Position numbers and translations under genes: made by a program. A stretch of DNA of 64,000 nucleotides from Bacteroidota bacterium (GTDB lineage Bacteria > Bacteroidota > Bacteroidia > B-17B0 > Aurantibacillaceae): the NCBI GenBank assembly GCA_025363015.1, contig JANYEQ010000006.1, forward strand, positions 62,001 to 126,000. Reading direction: 5' to 3'. This document shows, piece after piece, positions 27,307 to 36,092 of this stretch (positions are counted from its first letter, which is position 1; every line of letters begins with the position of its first letter). The notes under the pieces are model-generated. The model worked only from the letters and a program-made list of their open reading frames with translations. It had not been told where the DNA came from and searched no databases.

Positions 27307-28449
27307 GTGGAAACTAAAAAATTAAAAATATTTATTATTGGTCCTGCCTACCCTTTGCGTGGTGGCCCTGCTAAGTTTAACGAAAATTTATGTGAAGAGT
27401 TAATAATGGCTGGGCACGATGCGCAGATTATATCTTTTTCACTACAATATCCTAATTTTTTATTTCCTGGCTCCAGCCAATTTGAAACAAATGCTCAAGC
27501 CCCAAAAAACATTAAAATTCATAGCTTAATAAATACAATAAATCCTTTTAACTGGTTAAAGGTTGCTAAATTCATTAAACAACAACAGCCCCATTTTATT
27601 TTGTTTAGATATTGGTTACCTTTTTTTGGACCCAGTTTAGGTACCATTGCAAAGCTTGTAAAACACAAAACAAAAGTATTAGCATTAACTGATAATATTA
27701 TTCCGCACGAAAAACGTTTTGGGGATAAGCCTTTTACCAACTACTTTGTAAAAAACTGCCATGGTTTTATTGCTATGAGTAAAGCTGTATTAAACGACAT
27801 TAGTAAGTTTACTCTTAATAAAAACAAAGTATATAGCCCACACCCAATGTACGAAACGTATGGCGAGCAGGTATCAATGTCTGTTGCGCGCGAGAAATTA
27901 AATTTAAATGCCAATGATAAATTAATTTTATTTTTTGGTTTAATTAGGCATTACAAAGGTTTAGATATCTTGTTAGAAGCTATGGCAAATGAGGATATAA
28001 AAAAACAAAATATTAAATTGCTAATTGCCGGCGAATTTTATGAAGATAAAAAACCTTACTTAGATTTAATAGCCAAACATCATTTACAAAACCATATAAT
28101 TTTGCATGATAAGTTCATCGCTAATGAAGATGTGCGTTATTACTTTTGTGCTAGTAATTTAGTAGCTCAAACCTATAGAAATGCCACTAATAGTGGTGTT
28201 ACAATGATTGGGTACTATTACGAAAAACCCATGTTGGTAACAAATGTGGGTGGCTTAGTAGAAATTGTTCCAAACCAAAAATGTGGTTATGTAGTAGAAG
28301 CAGATATTAAAAAAATTGCCGAAAAAATATTAGATTATTTTACAAATAATAAAGAAAAAGAATTTACCGAAAACGTAAAATTAGAAAAGAAAAAATATGA
28401 ATGGCAAACCTTTATTGCCAAACTGTTGGAATTATACCAAACATCTTAA
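27307..28449 (+). CDS. Glycosyltransferase, GT4 family
   Basis: A 380-residue GT-B glycosyltransferase. The N-terminal glycine-rich loop is PAYPLRGGPAKFNENL. The C-terminal donor domain has LILFFGLIRHYKGLDILLEA, LLIAGEF and, near the end, the ExxxxxxxE-like region GVTMIGYYYEKPMLVTNVGG, less acidic than in typical GT4 enzymes. It probably transfers a sugar in surface polysaccharide or glycolipid synthesis. The start is GTG at 27307; the nearby ATG at 27302 is in another frame and closes within eight codons. No other polysaccharide genes adjoin it, so the acceptor is unknown. Confidence 0.85.
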   Translation: METKKLKIFIIGPAYPLRGGPAKFNENLCEELIMAGHDAQIISFSLQYPNFLFPGSSQFETNAQAPKNIKIHSLINTINPFNWLKVAKFIKQQQPHFILFRYWLPFFGPSLGTIAKLVKHKTKVLALTDNIIPHEKRFGDKPFTNYFVKNCHGFIAMSKAVLNDISKFTLNKNKVYSPHPMYETYGEQVSMSVAREKLNLNANDKLILFFGLIRHYKGLDILLEAMANEDIKKQNIKLLIAGEFYEDKKPYLDLIAKHHLQNHIILHDKFIANEDVRYYFCASNLVAQTYRNATNSGVTMIGYYYEKPMLVTNVGGLVEIVPNQKCGYVVEADIKKIAEKILDYFTNNKEKEFTENVKLEKKKYEWQTFIAKLLELYQTS

Positions 28450-28454
28450 TTCGC

Positions 28455-31400
28455 TTAACTAACTTCTACCACGCTCAAGGTATCAATATAAACCAATAGC
28501 ATTTTAATGTTTTTGTAGCCCATACCTTGTAAAGCATTTTGGTATTTTAATAATTGATTAACGTATTTTTTAGTATTTTCTTTTCCTGTTTTATAATCGA
28601 TAATGATTGTTTCGGTATCTGAAAAAATTAGTTTGTCGGGGCGAAGAAGCTCGCTATTGCTGGTTATTAACTCAGATTCTAGTTTCTGGCTAACATCTTC
28701 TTTATAAAAATTAATTAGTTGCGGATGGTTAATAACAGCCAAAATTTTTTGCTTGTACTCGTTTAGTTCTTTAGTTAAAATTAAACCATTTAGTATTTCG
28801 TTACCCAGTACAACTTCTATATCGCTTTGTGTTTTAATTTTAGATAAAATAGTATGCATTACAATCCCCTGTTGCTTGGCATCTTCTGCCTCTATACTAT
28901 TTTGTAAGTAAGTAGCTTTTATTTTTACAACGTCATTGTTTATATTAAAGTTTAAAGGTTGAAGGTTATAAGTAAGGCTCTTTTCATTTTTGTGTATAAG
29001 AGGTTTACATGTTATATCGCCAAACTCAAAATAATTATTTGGAGTGGTTATAAATTTTTCTGTTATATAATCCTCAAGCCAACTACTAATTAGCTTTTGA
29101 GTATTGCCCACTGATGAATGTGTAATAATATGTAAACGATTAACAGCGCGTGTAAAAGCAACATACAATAAATTTATACTATCTAAAATTTGTTCTTGCG
29201 TTTCGGCTTCAAACTCTGTTTGTAAACCTGCATTTTTAAGCGAGCCGTTTAATTTTACAACAGCCACTGGTAACTTTGTTTGGGTGCTATTTATATTTAC
29301 CCAACTATCATTAGCTTTATATTGTTGCCAATTACAATAAGGCACAATCACAACAGGAAACTCTAAACCTTTACTAGCATGAATGGTCATTATTTTTACA
29401 GCATTAATTGATGCAGGAATAATCATCGATGCAGACTTGCTTTTGGTTTCCCACCAATCAATAAAAGAAGTGAGATTACTATTTTTTGTAACTAAATATT
29501 CATTAACCTCGTCTAAAAAAAAGCGCAAATACGTATAACCATTTTTATTTAAGTGTAAAGCATTAATAAAAAAAATACAATTATCTAAAAGGTTTGATAA
29601 GCCATAGTCGGAGCTTTGTATAGAAATGCTATATGTATTTAAAATTTCAAATAAGGATTTGTTTTGGGTTAATTGGCTGAGTGCATCATTAAACTGTTGT
29701 TGATTCATTAAACTGGTTTGTAAAGCGTAGTTTAAAACTGTTGCCCCACTTATAATATCATTTGTATTTGCTAAATATTTTAAAAATGCTACCAGAGTAT
29801 TTACCTCTAAATTAGATTGTAGTAATAACGAATCGCTCGATACTACTGGTATTTTTTGTTCAACTAAATAATTTGCAATTTTACTACCATCCGCTACTTT
29901 ACGAGTAATAATACATACATCTTTATATTCAAATTTATTTTCTATTGCTTGTTGAATGTATTTATTTGTTAATTCAAAATTAAGTTCATCAACCGCTTCT
30001 TTTTCTACTTTACCTGTATTAACAGTAACGTAGCCTAATGCTTCATTTTTTATTTGCTGTGCTTGATGCGAATAAATTGGTTTTGTGGTATCGTTTAATA
30101 ATTTCTCGCTTAACACATCAAACAAATTATTATTAAACTCTATAATTGTTTTAGTACTACGGTAATTAGTATCTAAAATATTTTGCTTAAAATTTCTCGC
30201 TAATACGTCACCTCGTTCTTCTATAATTAAACTATTTGTTTTATTTTCTAGTTTAGGTAAAATACTAAACTGATTAACATTTGCATTTCGCCAACGGTAA
30301 ATGCTTTGCTTGCCATCGCCTACAATTAAATTAAACCAGCCATTTGCTAGCGAATTATCTAACAAGGGTAGTAAATTTTGAAACTGTAAAGTACTGGTAT
30401 CTTGAAACTCATCTAATAAAAAATGATGGTATTTGTCTCCTAAACGTTCATATATAAAGGGTGTGGGCTCGTTATTAATTAGATCAAAAATATTTTTGTT
30501 AAACTCGCTAATAAAAACAATTTGTTCTTCGTTCTTTTTCTCTTCCGTTATTTCTTCAATTTTTTTAAGGAGTAATAGAGGGTAAATTTGTTTAGAAATT
30601 ATAGTACATAAACTATAGGAATTAAAATTTGTTTCAACAAAATGTATTAATTCTTTTGCGTCTTGTGTAAGTTGTATCGAAATACTTTCAATAAATGAAT
30701 AGTTTTGACTTTCTTTTTTGGCCCACTTATTATCTATAATTGTATTTTGTATTCTGCTACCTTGTGTATCATCAAGGGTAATTTCATTGCTAAAACATTT
30801 ATAAAAAAAATTTATTGGTCCACTTTTACCATAGTAAAAATCTTCAGTATGTAAATTGTGTTTTTCAAGCACATCTAAAGTTTTTTTAGCAAGTATTTTT
30901 AAATTAGATTTATAGTAAGTAATAAACTCTAATAATTCTTTTCGTATTTCTTCTAATTGAATTACATCAAATTGTTTTAGTTGTTGTAAATAAACATCCG
31001 AGTTTTCTTTTTGTAGCAAGTTTGCAAATTCTTTAATATGTTGCTCTGGGTCCCAACCAACATTGTCTTCTGCTTTAGCAAGTACATATTCTCTCAATAG
31101 TTTACTTACATATTCGTCTTCGCCAATTTTATTAATTAAAGTAGTAATTACGGTTTCGTAAAAACTTTTTACATCTAATTCTACATTAAAATTTATGGGT
31201 AGCTTTAAATCAAATGCAAATGTTTTTACTAATTTGTATGTAAAACTGTCAATCGTTCCTACAGAAAAATCGGAGTAATGATGTAAAATATGATTTAAAA
31301 CTAACTCCGCTCGTTTTTTTAATTCACTTTCAGTAATTTGTAATTCGTTGCATAATAAACTTCCAACGTATGGAAACTCACTGGCGCTATATATTTGATG

Positions 31401-31586
31401 TAAAGCCGAAACAATACGCTCTTTCATTTCTGTAGCCGCCTTGTTGGTAAAGGTTACGGCTAAAATGCGTTTATAATTAGAGGTTAGTTTTTTTTCGTCG
31501 CCTAAGGCTAAACGTAAATACTCTTTTACAAGTGTAAACGTTTTACCACTACCAGCACTAGATTTATAAACTATAAAATTTTTCAC
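28455..31586 (-). CDS. UvrD-family helicase-nuclease, AddA/RecB-like
   Basis: A 1043-residue superfamily 1 helicase with a C-terminal RecB-type nuclease domain, as in AddA. Walker A is SAGSGKTFTL near residue 9, motif Ia is AVTFTNKAATEMKERI, motif II is FLLDEFQDTS, motif III is VGDGKQSIYRWR, and motif VI is LLYVAFTRAVNRLHI. The nuclease has RPDKLIF, IIDYKTGK (catalytic D and K) and a QLLKYQNAL helix, so it looks catalytically intact. It probably resects double-strand breaks for recombination. No addB-like gene is adjacent. It is two bases downstream of the DUF3052-like gene in an rlmD operon. Confidence 0.9.
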   Translation of the reverse strand: MKNFIVYKSSAGSGKTFTLVKEYLRLALGDEKKLTSNYKRILAVTFTNKAATEMKERIVSALHQIYSASEFPYVGSLLCNELQITESELKKRAELVLNHILHHYSDFSVGTIDSFTYKLVKTFAFDLKLPINFNVELDVKSFYETVITTLINKIGEDEYVSKLLREYVLAKAEDNVGWDPEQHIKEFANLLQKENSDVYLQQLKQFDVIQLEEIRKELLEFITYYKSNLKILAKKTLDVLEKHNLHTEDFYYGKSGPINFFYKCFSNEITLDDTQGSRIQNTIIDNKWAKKESQNYSFIESISIQLTQDAKELIHFVETNFNSYSLCTIISKQIYPLLLLKKIEEITEEKKNEEQIVFISEFNKNIFDLINNEPTPFIYERLGDKYHHFLLDEFQDTSTLQFQNLLPLLDNSLANGWFNLIVGDGKQSIYRWRNANVNQFSILPKLENKTNSLIIEERGDVLARNFKQNILDTNYRSTKTIIEFNNNLFDVLSEKLLNDTTKPIYSHQAQQIKNEALGYVTVNTGKVEKEAVDELNFELTNKYIQQAIENKFEYKDVCIITRKVADGSKIANYLVEQKIPVVSSDSLLLQSNLEVNTLVAFLKYLANTNDIISGATVLNYALQTSLMNQQQFNDALSQLTQNKSLFEILNTYSISIQSSDYGLSNLLDNCIFFINALHLNKNGYTYLRFFLDEVNEYLVTKNSNLTSFIDWWETKSKSASMIIPASINAVKIMTIHASKGLEFPVVIVPYCNWQQYKANDSWVNINSTQTKLPVAVVKLNGSLKNAGLQTEFEAETQEQILDSINLLYVAFTRAVNRLHIITHSSVGNTQKLISSWLEDYITEKFITTPNNYFEFGDITCKPLIHKNEKSLTYNLQPLNFNINNDVVKIKATYLQNSIEAEDAKQQGIVMHTILSKIKTQSDIEVVLGNEILNGLILTKELNEYKQKILAVINHPQLINFYKEDVSQKLESELITSNSELLRPDKLIFSDTETIIIDYKTGKENTKKYVNQLLKYQNALQGMGYKNIKMLLVYIDTLSVVEVS

Positions 31587-31588
31587 TA

Positions 31589-32041
31589 TTATTTTTTAAT
31601 GCGTTCTTTACCCTTTTCGCTAATTGCAAAATTTCGTTTTAAGGTTTTTATTTTGTCTACTTTCTTAAAACGAAGCGCCGTCCAATCGCTGTCAATAGCT
31701 ACCGCTCTAACAGGCTCGTAATTTAAATTGCCAAGTACTTGCCAAGCGTTATCGCGATTTACTTCGCTTTTATACTTTTTACTACTTTGTTTTGGGAAAC
31801 AGAACCAAAGCAAGGCTGTATTTGTTAGATTTTTATGTACTAGTTTAGTATAAGTTTCAACCTCTTTAAATGTTGTAACAAAAATCAAAGCAAATTCGAT
31901 GTTGTTTACTGTTTTAAAATCGTTAATAATATTAACATCCTTGCTAAATTCGGTTACTAAATTTTCTAAATCTAGCGGCATATTTACAAGTAGTAATTGG
32001 GCTTGATTTTTAAAATTTAATTTTTTTAATAAAACATTCAT
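31589..32041 (-). CDS. DUF3052-like conserved hypothetical protein
   Basis: A 150-residue soluble protein with no signal peptide or known catalytic motif. The central strand-helix pattern EFALIFVTTFKEVETY, then ALLWFCFPKQSSKKYKSEVN, then NYEPVRAVAIDSDWTALRFK resembles the DUF3052 family. The order is a possible small Rossmann-like fold with a conserved Trp and a basic C-terminus. I recognise the family only by pattern and its function is unknown. It sits between rlmD and the AddA-like gene with gaps of five and two bases, so it is co-transcribed with RNA and DNA maintenance genes. Confidence 0.6.
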   Translation of the reverse strand: MNVLLKKLNFKNQAQLLLVNMPLDLENLVTEFSKDVNIINDFKTVNNIEFALIFVTTFKEVETYTKLVHKNLTNTALLWFCFPKQSSKKYKSEVNRDNAWQVLGNLNYEPVRAVAIDSDWTALRFKKVDKIKTLKRNFAISEKGKERIKK

Positions 32042-32046
32042 AATTA

Positions 32047-33456
32047 TTAATTAATTCGTTCTAGTAAAACCACATTTTCTACGTGTGCTGTTTGAGGAAA
32101 CATATCTACGGGTTGAGTTTTAATTATTTTATACTGTTGTTTCATTAAATCTAAATCGCGTGCTTGGGTGCTTGGGTTACAACTTACATACACTATTTTT
32201 TTTGGTGCAGCATTTAAAATTACTGAAATCACTTCAGGCGCCATGCCTGCACGAGGTGGGTCGGTAATAATTACATCGGGTGTGCCATTTTGTAAAATAA
32301 ACTCGTTGGTTAGTACGTTTTTCATATCCCCTGCAAAAAAAGAAGTGTTGTATATAGTATTAGTTACTGAGTTTTGTTTGGCGTCTTCAATAGCAGCTTC
32401 TACGTACTCAATCCCCACTACTTTTTTAGCTTTTTTAGCAATAAAATTTGCAATAGTACCTGTGCCTGTATATAAATCATAAACGGTTTCATTGCCTGTT
32501 AGTCCTGCAAAATCGCGCGTAATTTTATATAAATTATACGCCTGTTCTGAATTGGTTTGATAAAATGATTTTGCTGAAATTTTAAATTGTAAATCTTCCA
32601 TTTGCTCCACAATACAATTGTTGCCATAATATGTTTTTATGTCTAAATCCTGTATAGTATCATTACCCTTTGGGTTATGAACGTATTGAAGCGAAGTAAT
32701 GTTAGAGAAATTGGTTTTTAAAAATTCTAATAAGCCAAATAATTCTTTTTCTAAATATTCAAATACTGAAACTACAACCATTACTTGTTTGGTAGAGGTT
32801 GTTCTGATTGTTACAGTTCGTAAAAAATTAGCTTTGTTTCTAATATCAAAAAAAGTTAAATTATTTTCAAGTGCATATTTTTTAATGGCATTTCGTATGC
32901 TATTGCTGGGCTCGGCTTGTAGGTAGCAATTTTCAATATCTAAAATTTTATCAAACAGGCCTGGTATATGAAAGCCCAATGCGTTTTTATTATCAATTAC
33001 TTCTTCGTTAAAAATTTGCTCGGTAGTTAGCCATTTTTTATTTGAAAACGAAAATTCTAATTTATTACGATAATAGTATTCAGTAGCATTTCCAAGTATG
33101 GGCAGGATGTCCGGAAACTCTAATTTACCAATGCGCGTAAAGGCATCGTACACATATTTTTGTTTAAACTCTAACTGCTTTTGATAGTTAAAATTTTGCC
33201 ATTTACACCCCCCACAAGTACCAAAATTTTCGCAGGTTGGTTTGTTTCTAAAAGGCGATGGGCTAATCAATTGATGTACCTTTCCTTCGGCAAAACTGTT
33301 TTTTTTACGGTGTACCATCACATCAACCACATCGCCTGGCACCGCGTTATCAATAAATACCACTAAACCTTCATGCTTTGCAATAGCTTTACCTTCTGTG
33401 CTTATATCAACTACTTCTAAGTTTGATAAAATAAAATTTTTTTTGATTTTCGACAT
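32047..33456 (-). CDS. rlmD: 23S rRNA (uracil-5-)-methyltransferase, RlmD/RumA family
   Basis: A 469-residue SAM-dependent enzyme methylating C5 of a 23S rRNA uridine. An N-terminal TRAM domain (about 8-65) is followed by the iron-sulfur cysteine cluster CENFGTCGGCKWQ. The methyltransferase core has DLYTGTGTIANFIA, ITDPPRAGM and YVSCNPSTQARDL with the nucleophilic Cys. Target position (U1939-type versus U747) cannot be told from sequence here. It is the first gene of a three-gene minus-strand operon and is divergent from truA. Confidence 0.93.
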   Translation of the reverse strand: MSKIKKNFILSNLEVVDISTEGKAIAKHEGLVVFIDNAVPGDVVDVMVHRKKNSFAEGKVHQLISPSPFRNKPTCENFGTCGGCKWQNFNYQKQLEFKQKYVYDAFTRIGKLEFPDILPILGNATEYYYRNKLEFSFSNKKWLTTEQIFNEEVIDNKNALGFHIPGLFDKILDIENCYLQAEPSNSIRNAIKKYALENNLTFFDIRNKANFLRTVTIRTTSTKQVMVVVSVFEYLEKELFGLLEFLKTNFSNITSLQYVHNPKGNDTIQDLDIKTYYGNNCIVEQMEDLQFKISAKSFYQTNSEQAYNLYKITRDFAGLTGNETVYDLYTGTGTIANFIAKKAKKVVGIEYVEAAIEDAKQNSVTNTIYNTSFFAGDMKNVLTNEFILQNGTPDVIITDPPRAGMAPEVISVILNAAPKKIVYVSCNPSTQARDLDLMKQQYKIIKTQPVDMFPQTAHVENVVLLERIN

Positions 33457-33521
33457 ATAATAGTTACGAAATTACTATTATTTTATTGAATATATATTTG
33501 TAAAAAACGTAATTTTACAAA

Positions 33522-34286
33522 ATGGCTCGGTACTTTTTAACCCTCTCCTATAATGGAAAAGACTATAACGGTTGGCAAGCACAAAATAATACCACAAATA
33601 CTGTACAACAGGTTTTACAAGAGAAATTAGAATTAGTTTTAAAACAAAAAATAGAATTAGTAGGTTGCGGACGAACAGACACGGGCGTTAGCGCAAAAAA
33701 TTATGTTGCTCATTTTGATTACGATTTAGAAAATTTAATTAGCAATAAACCATTTTGGCTTCATAAATTTAATACCATTTTGCCTGATTGTATTAGTGTT
33801 GAGAATTTGCAAGCAGTAACCAACACCGCTCACGCTAGATTTGATGCTCAAAACAGAACCTATCATTATTTTATTAACCAGCAAAAAAACCCGTTTTTAC
33901 AAAAATATAGTTACTACTTTTTTGGTGATTTAGATTTTAAGCAGATGAATACTGCGGCTATCGAATTATATAATTATACTGATTTTACTAGCTTCAGTAA
34001 ACTCCATGCACAAACAAAAACCAATAATTGTAAAATTACAAACGCCGTTTGGGAAGAATTAGAAACCAACCAATGGCGATTTACAATTACAGCAGATAGA
34101 TTTTTAAGAGGCATGGTGCGTGCAATTGTTGGTACGCTGATATTGGTAGGTAAATACAAATTGACTATAGCTGAATTTAAACAAATTATTGAGGCAAAAA
34201 ATCGCCAACATGTTGGAAATAATGCACCAGCCACCGCACTTTTTTTAACCGAAATAAACTATCCACAATATATATTTAATGACTAA
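33522..34286 (+). CDS. truA: tRNA pseudouridine synthase A
   Basis: TruA makes pseudouridine at positions 38-40 of the tRNA anticodon arm. The 254-residue length fits. The catalytic motif GCGRTDTGVSA holds the nucleophile Asp53, and later motifs are ARFDAQNRTYHYF and FTITADRFLRGMVRAIVG. The stop overlaps the start of the ABC exporter gene by eight bases, so the two are translationally coupled. The upstream -7 match TATATTTG at about 33486-33493 has no clear -33 partner. Confidence 0.96.
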   Translation: MARYFLTLSYNGKDYNGWQAQNNTTNTVQQVLQEKLELVLKQKIELVGCGRTDTGVSAKNYVAHFDYDLENLISNKPFWLHKFNTILPDCISVENLQAVTNTAHARFDAQNRTYHYFINQQKNPFLQKYSYYFFGDLDFKQMNTAAIELYNYTDFTSFSKLHAQTKTNNCKITNAVWEELETNQWRFTITADRFLRGMVRAIVGTLILVGKYKLTIAEFKQIIEAKNRQHVGNNAPATALFLTEINYPQYIFND

Positions 34287-36033
34287 AGACAAAAAAAACA
34301 AAGCATTAAATATTAATTTAATACGCCGTATATTAAGTTATACAAAGCCTTATAAACTATTGTTTTACGCTGCAGTGTCCATTACGCTGTTGCTTTCTGC
34401 TGTAGCAATTGTTCGCCCTATATTAATAAGTTATACTTTAAATGAATTTGTAACTAAGCAACAAAATGCTAACGGATTAAACTATATGTGTGCTTTAATA
34501 TTTGCCTTTTTAATTATAGAAAGTTTATTACAAATAATTAATTTACGCATCACCAATTTGCTAGGACAAAATATTGTAAAGGATTTACGAAGCCAGGTAT
34601 ATACGCACATTATTGGGCTAAAAAATACTTATTTTGATAACACGCCCATTGGTATGCTTGTTACCAGAGCCATTTCAGATATTGAAAGTTTAAGCGATGT
34701 ATTTGCACAAGGCTTTATTGTTATTGCAGGCGATATTGTAATGCTACTTGTTTTTATAACAGTAATGTTGTTTAATAATTGGATGTTGGCACTACTATCT
34801 TTTAGTACCATACCTTTATTGTTAATAGCTACTACTATTTTTAAACGTGGTGTAAAAAAAACATTTACCGAAGTTAGAAATGCTGTATCAAACCTAAATA
34901 CCTTTACACAAGAACATATTACAGGTATGCGTTTAGTGCAATTGTTTAACAGAGAAGCGCAAGAGTTAGATAAATTTAAAGAAATAAATAAAGAACACCG
35001 TGAGGCAAATATTCGTTCTATATTTTATTATTCTGTTTTTTTTCCAATTGTAGATATTTTAGCTGGTTGTTCAATTGCTCTATTAATATGGTTTGCAGGA
35101 CTTAATGCAAACGCTTTACACATTAGTTTGGGCGACATTACTTTTTTTGTAATGATGATAAATATGGTATTTAGACCCATTAGAATGTTAGCTGACAGAT
35201 TAAACACCCTGCAAATGGGCTTTGTGAGTGCTGAACGGGTATTTAAGGTTTTGGATACTAACGATATAATTAGCCAAACTGGTATTAGGCCTTTTGTAGC
35301 CGTAAAAAATAGTATAGAATTTAAAAACGTTTGGTTTGCTTATAAAGACGATAACTATGTCTTAAAAAATGTGTCGTTTACCATACAAGCTGGTAAAACA
35401 GTCGCCCTAATTGGCGCTACAGGCGCAGGTAAATCAAGTACTATAAATTTATTAAGTAGGTTTTATGAATATAATAAAGGTGATATTTTAATTGATGGTA
35501 TAAGGATAAATGATTTCGATTTAAAATTATTACGAAAAAATACGGGTGTTGTGTTACAAGATGTGCATTTATTTAACGACAGTATATTAAACAACATAAC
35601 CCTTAATAACCCTGATATAACACTTAACACTGTAATTGAAGCCACTAAACAAATTGGTTTATATGAGTATGTAATAAGTTTGCCAAACGGCTTTGATTAC
35701 CAAGTGGCCGAGCGTGGGCAAAGCCTTTCGGCAGGGCAACGCCAACTCATTGCTTTTATTAGGGCGTTTGTTTACCAACCTAGTATTTTTATTTTAGATG
35801 AAGCCACGGCTACTATTGATACACAAACCGAATTGTTAATACAACGGGCTACTCAAAAAATTTCAGAAGGTAGAACCTCTATTGTAATAGCACATCGCCT
35901 ATCTACCATAAAACATGTTGATTATATTTTTGTATTTGATAAAGGAGAAATTATAGAAGAGGGAACTATTAACGAATTACTAAATAAAGAAAGTAGATTT
36001 AAAAAAATGTACGATTTAAACGTATCTACTTAA
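34279..36033 (+). CDS. ABC exporter (permease fused to ATPase)
   Basis: A 584-residue half-transporter, with six membrane helices in residues 20-310 and an ATPase domain from about 350. Walker A GATGAGKSS, a variant signature LSAGQRQLIAFIRA, Walker B SIFILDEATATID and the H-loop IVIAHRLST are present. The signature has LSAGQ in place of LSGGQ, common in the heterodimeric or MdlB-like subgroup, so it may pair with another half-transporter. No partner is adjacent; the MsbA-like gene at 6770-8605 is unlinked. The substrate is unknown. It is coupled to truA. Confidence 0.88.
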   Translation: MTKDKKNKALNINLIRRILSYTKPYKLLFYAAVSITLLLSAVAIVRPILISYTLNEFVTKQQNANGLNYMCALIFAFLIIESLLQIINLRITNLLGQNIVKDLRSQVYTHIIGLKNTYFDNTPIGMLVTRAISDIESLSDVFAQGFIVIAGDIVMLLVFITVMLFNNWMLALLSFSTIPLLLIATTIFKRGVKKTFTEVRNAVSNLNTFTQEHITGMRLVQLFNREAQELDKFKEINKEHREANIRSIFYYSVFFPIVDILAGCSIALLIWFAGLNANALHISLGDITFFVMMINMVFRPIRMLADRLNTLQMGFVSAERVFKVLDTNDIISQTGIRPFVAVKNSIEFKNVWFAYKDDNYVLKNVSFTIQAGKTVALIGATGAGKSSTINLLSRFYEYNKGDILIDGIRINDFDLKLLRKNTGVVLQDVHLFNDSILNNITLNNPDITLNTVIEATKQIGLYEYVISLPNGFDYQVAERGQSLSAGQRQLIAFIRAFVYQPSIFILDEATATIDTQTELLIQRATQKISEGRTSIVIAHRLSTIKHVDYIFVFDKGEIIEEGTINELLNKESRFKKMYDLNVST

Positions 36034-36074
36034 TTTTTTGTGTTTAGGGAAAGAAACTGTATCCACATCATACC

Positions 36075-36092
36075 AAGGCGCTAGCCTTTTAT
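36075..36092 (+). terminator. Terminator of the truA-ABC operon
   Basis: AAGGC-GCTA-GCCTT (36075-36088) followed by TT/ATTTG on plus, 42 bases after the ABC exporter stop. It overlaps the dxs stop codon (CTA at 36081-36083). The stem is only five base pairs, so the call is moderate. Confidence 0.45.
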
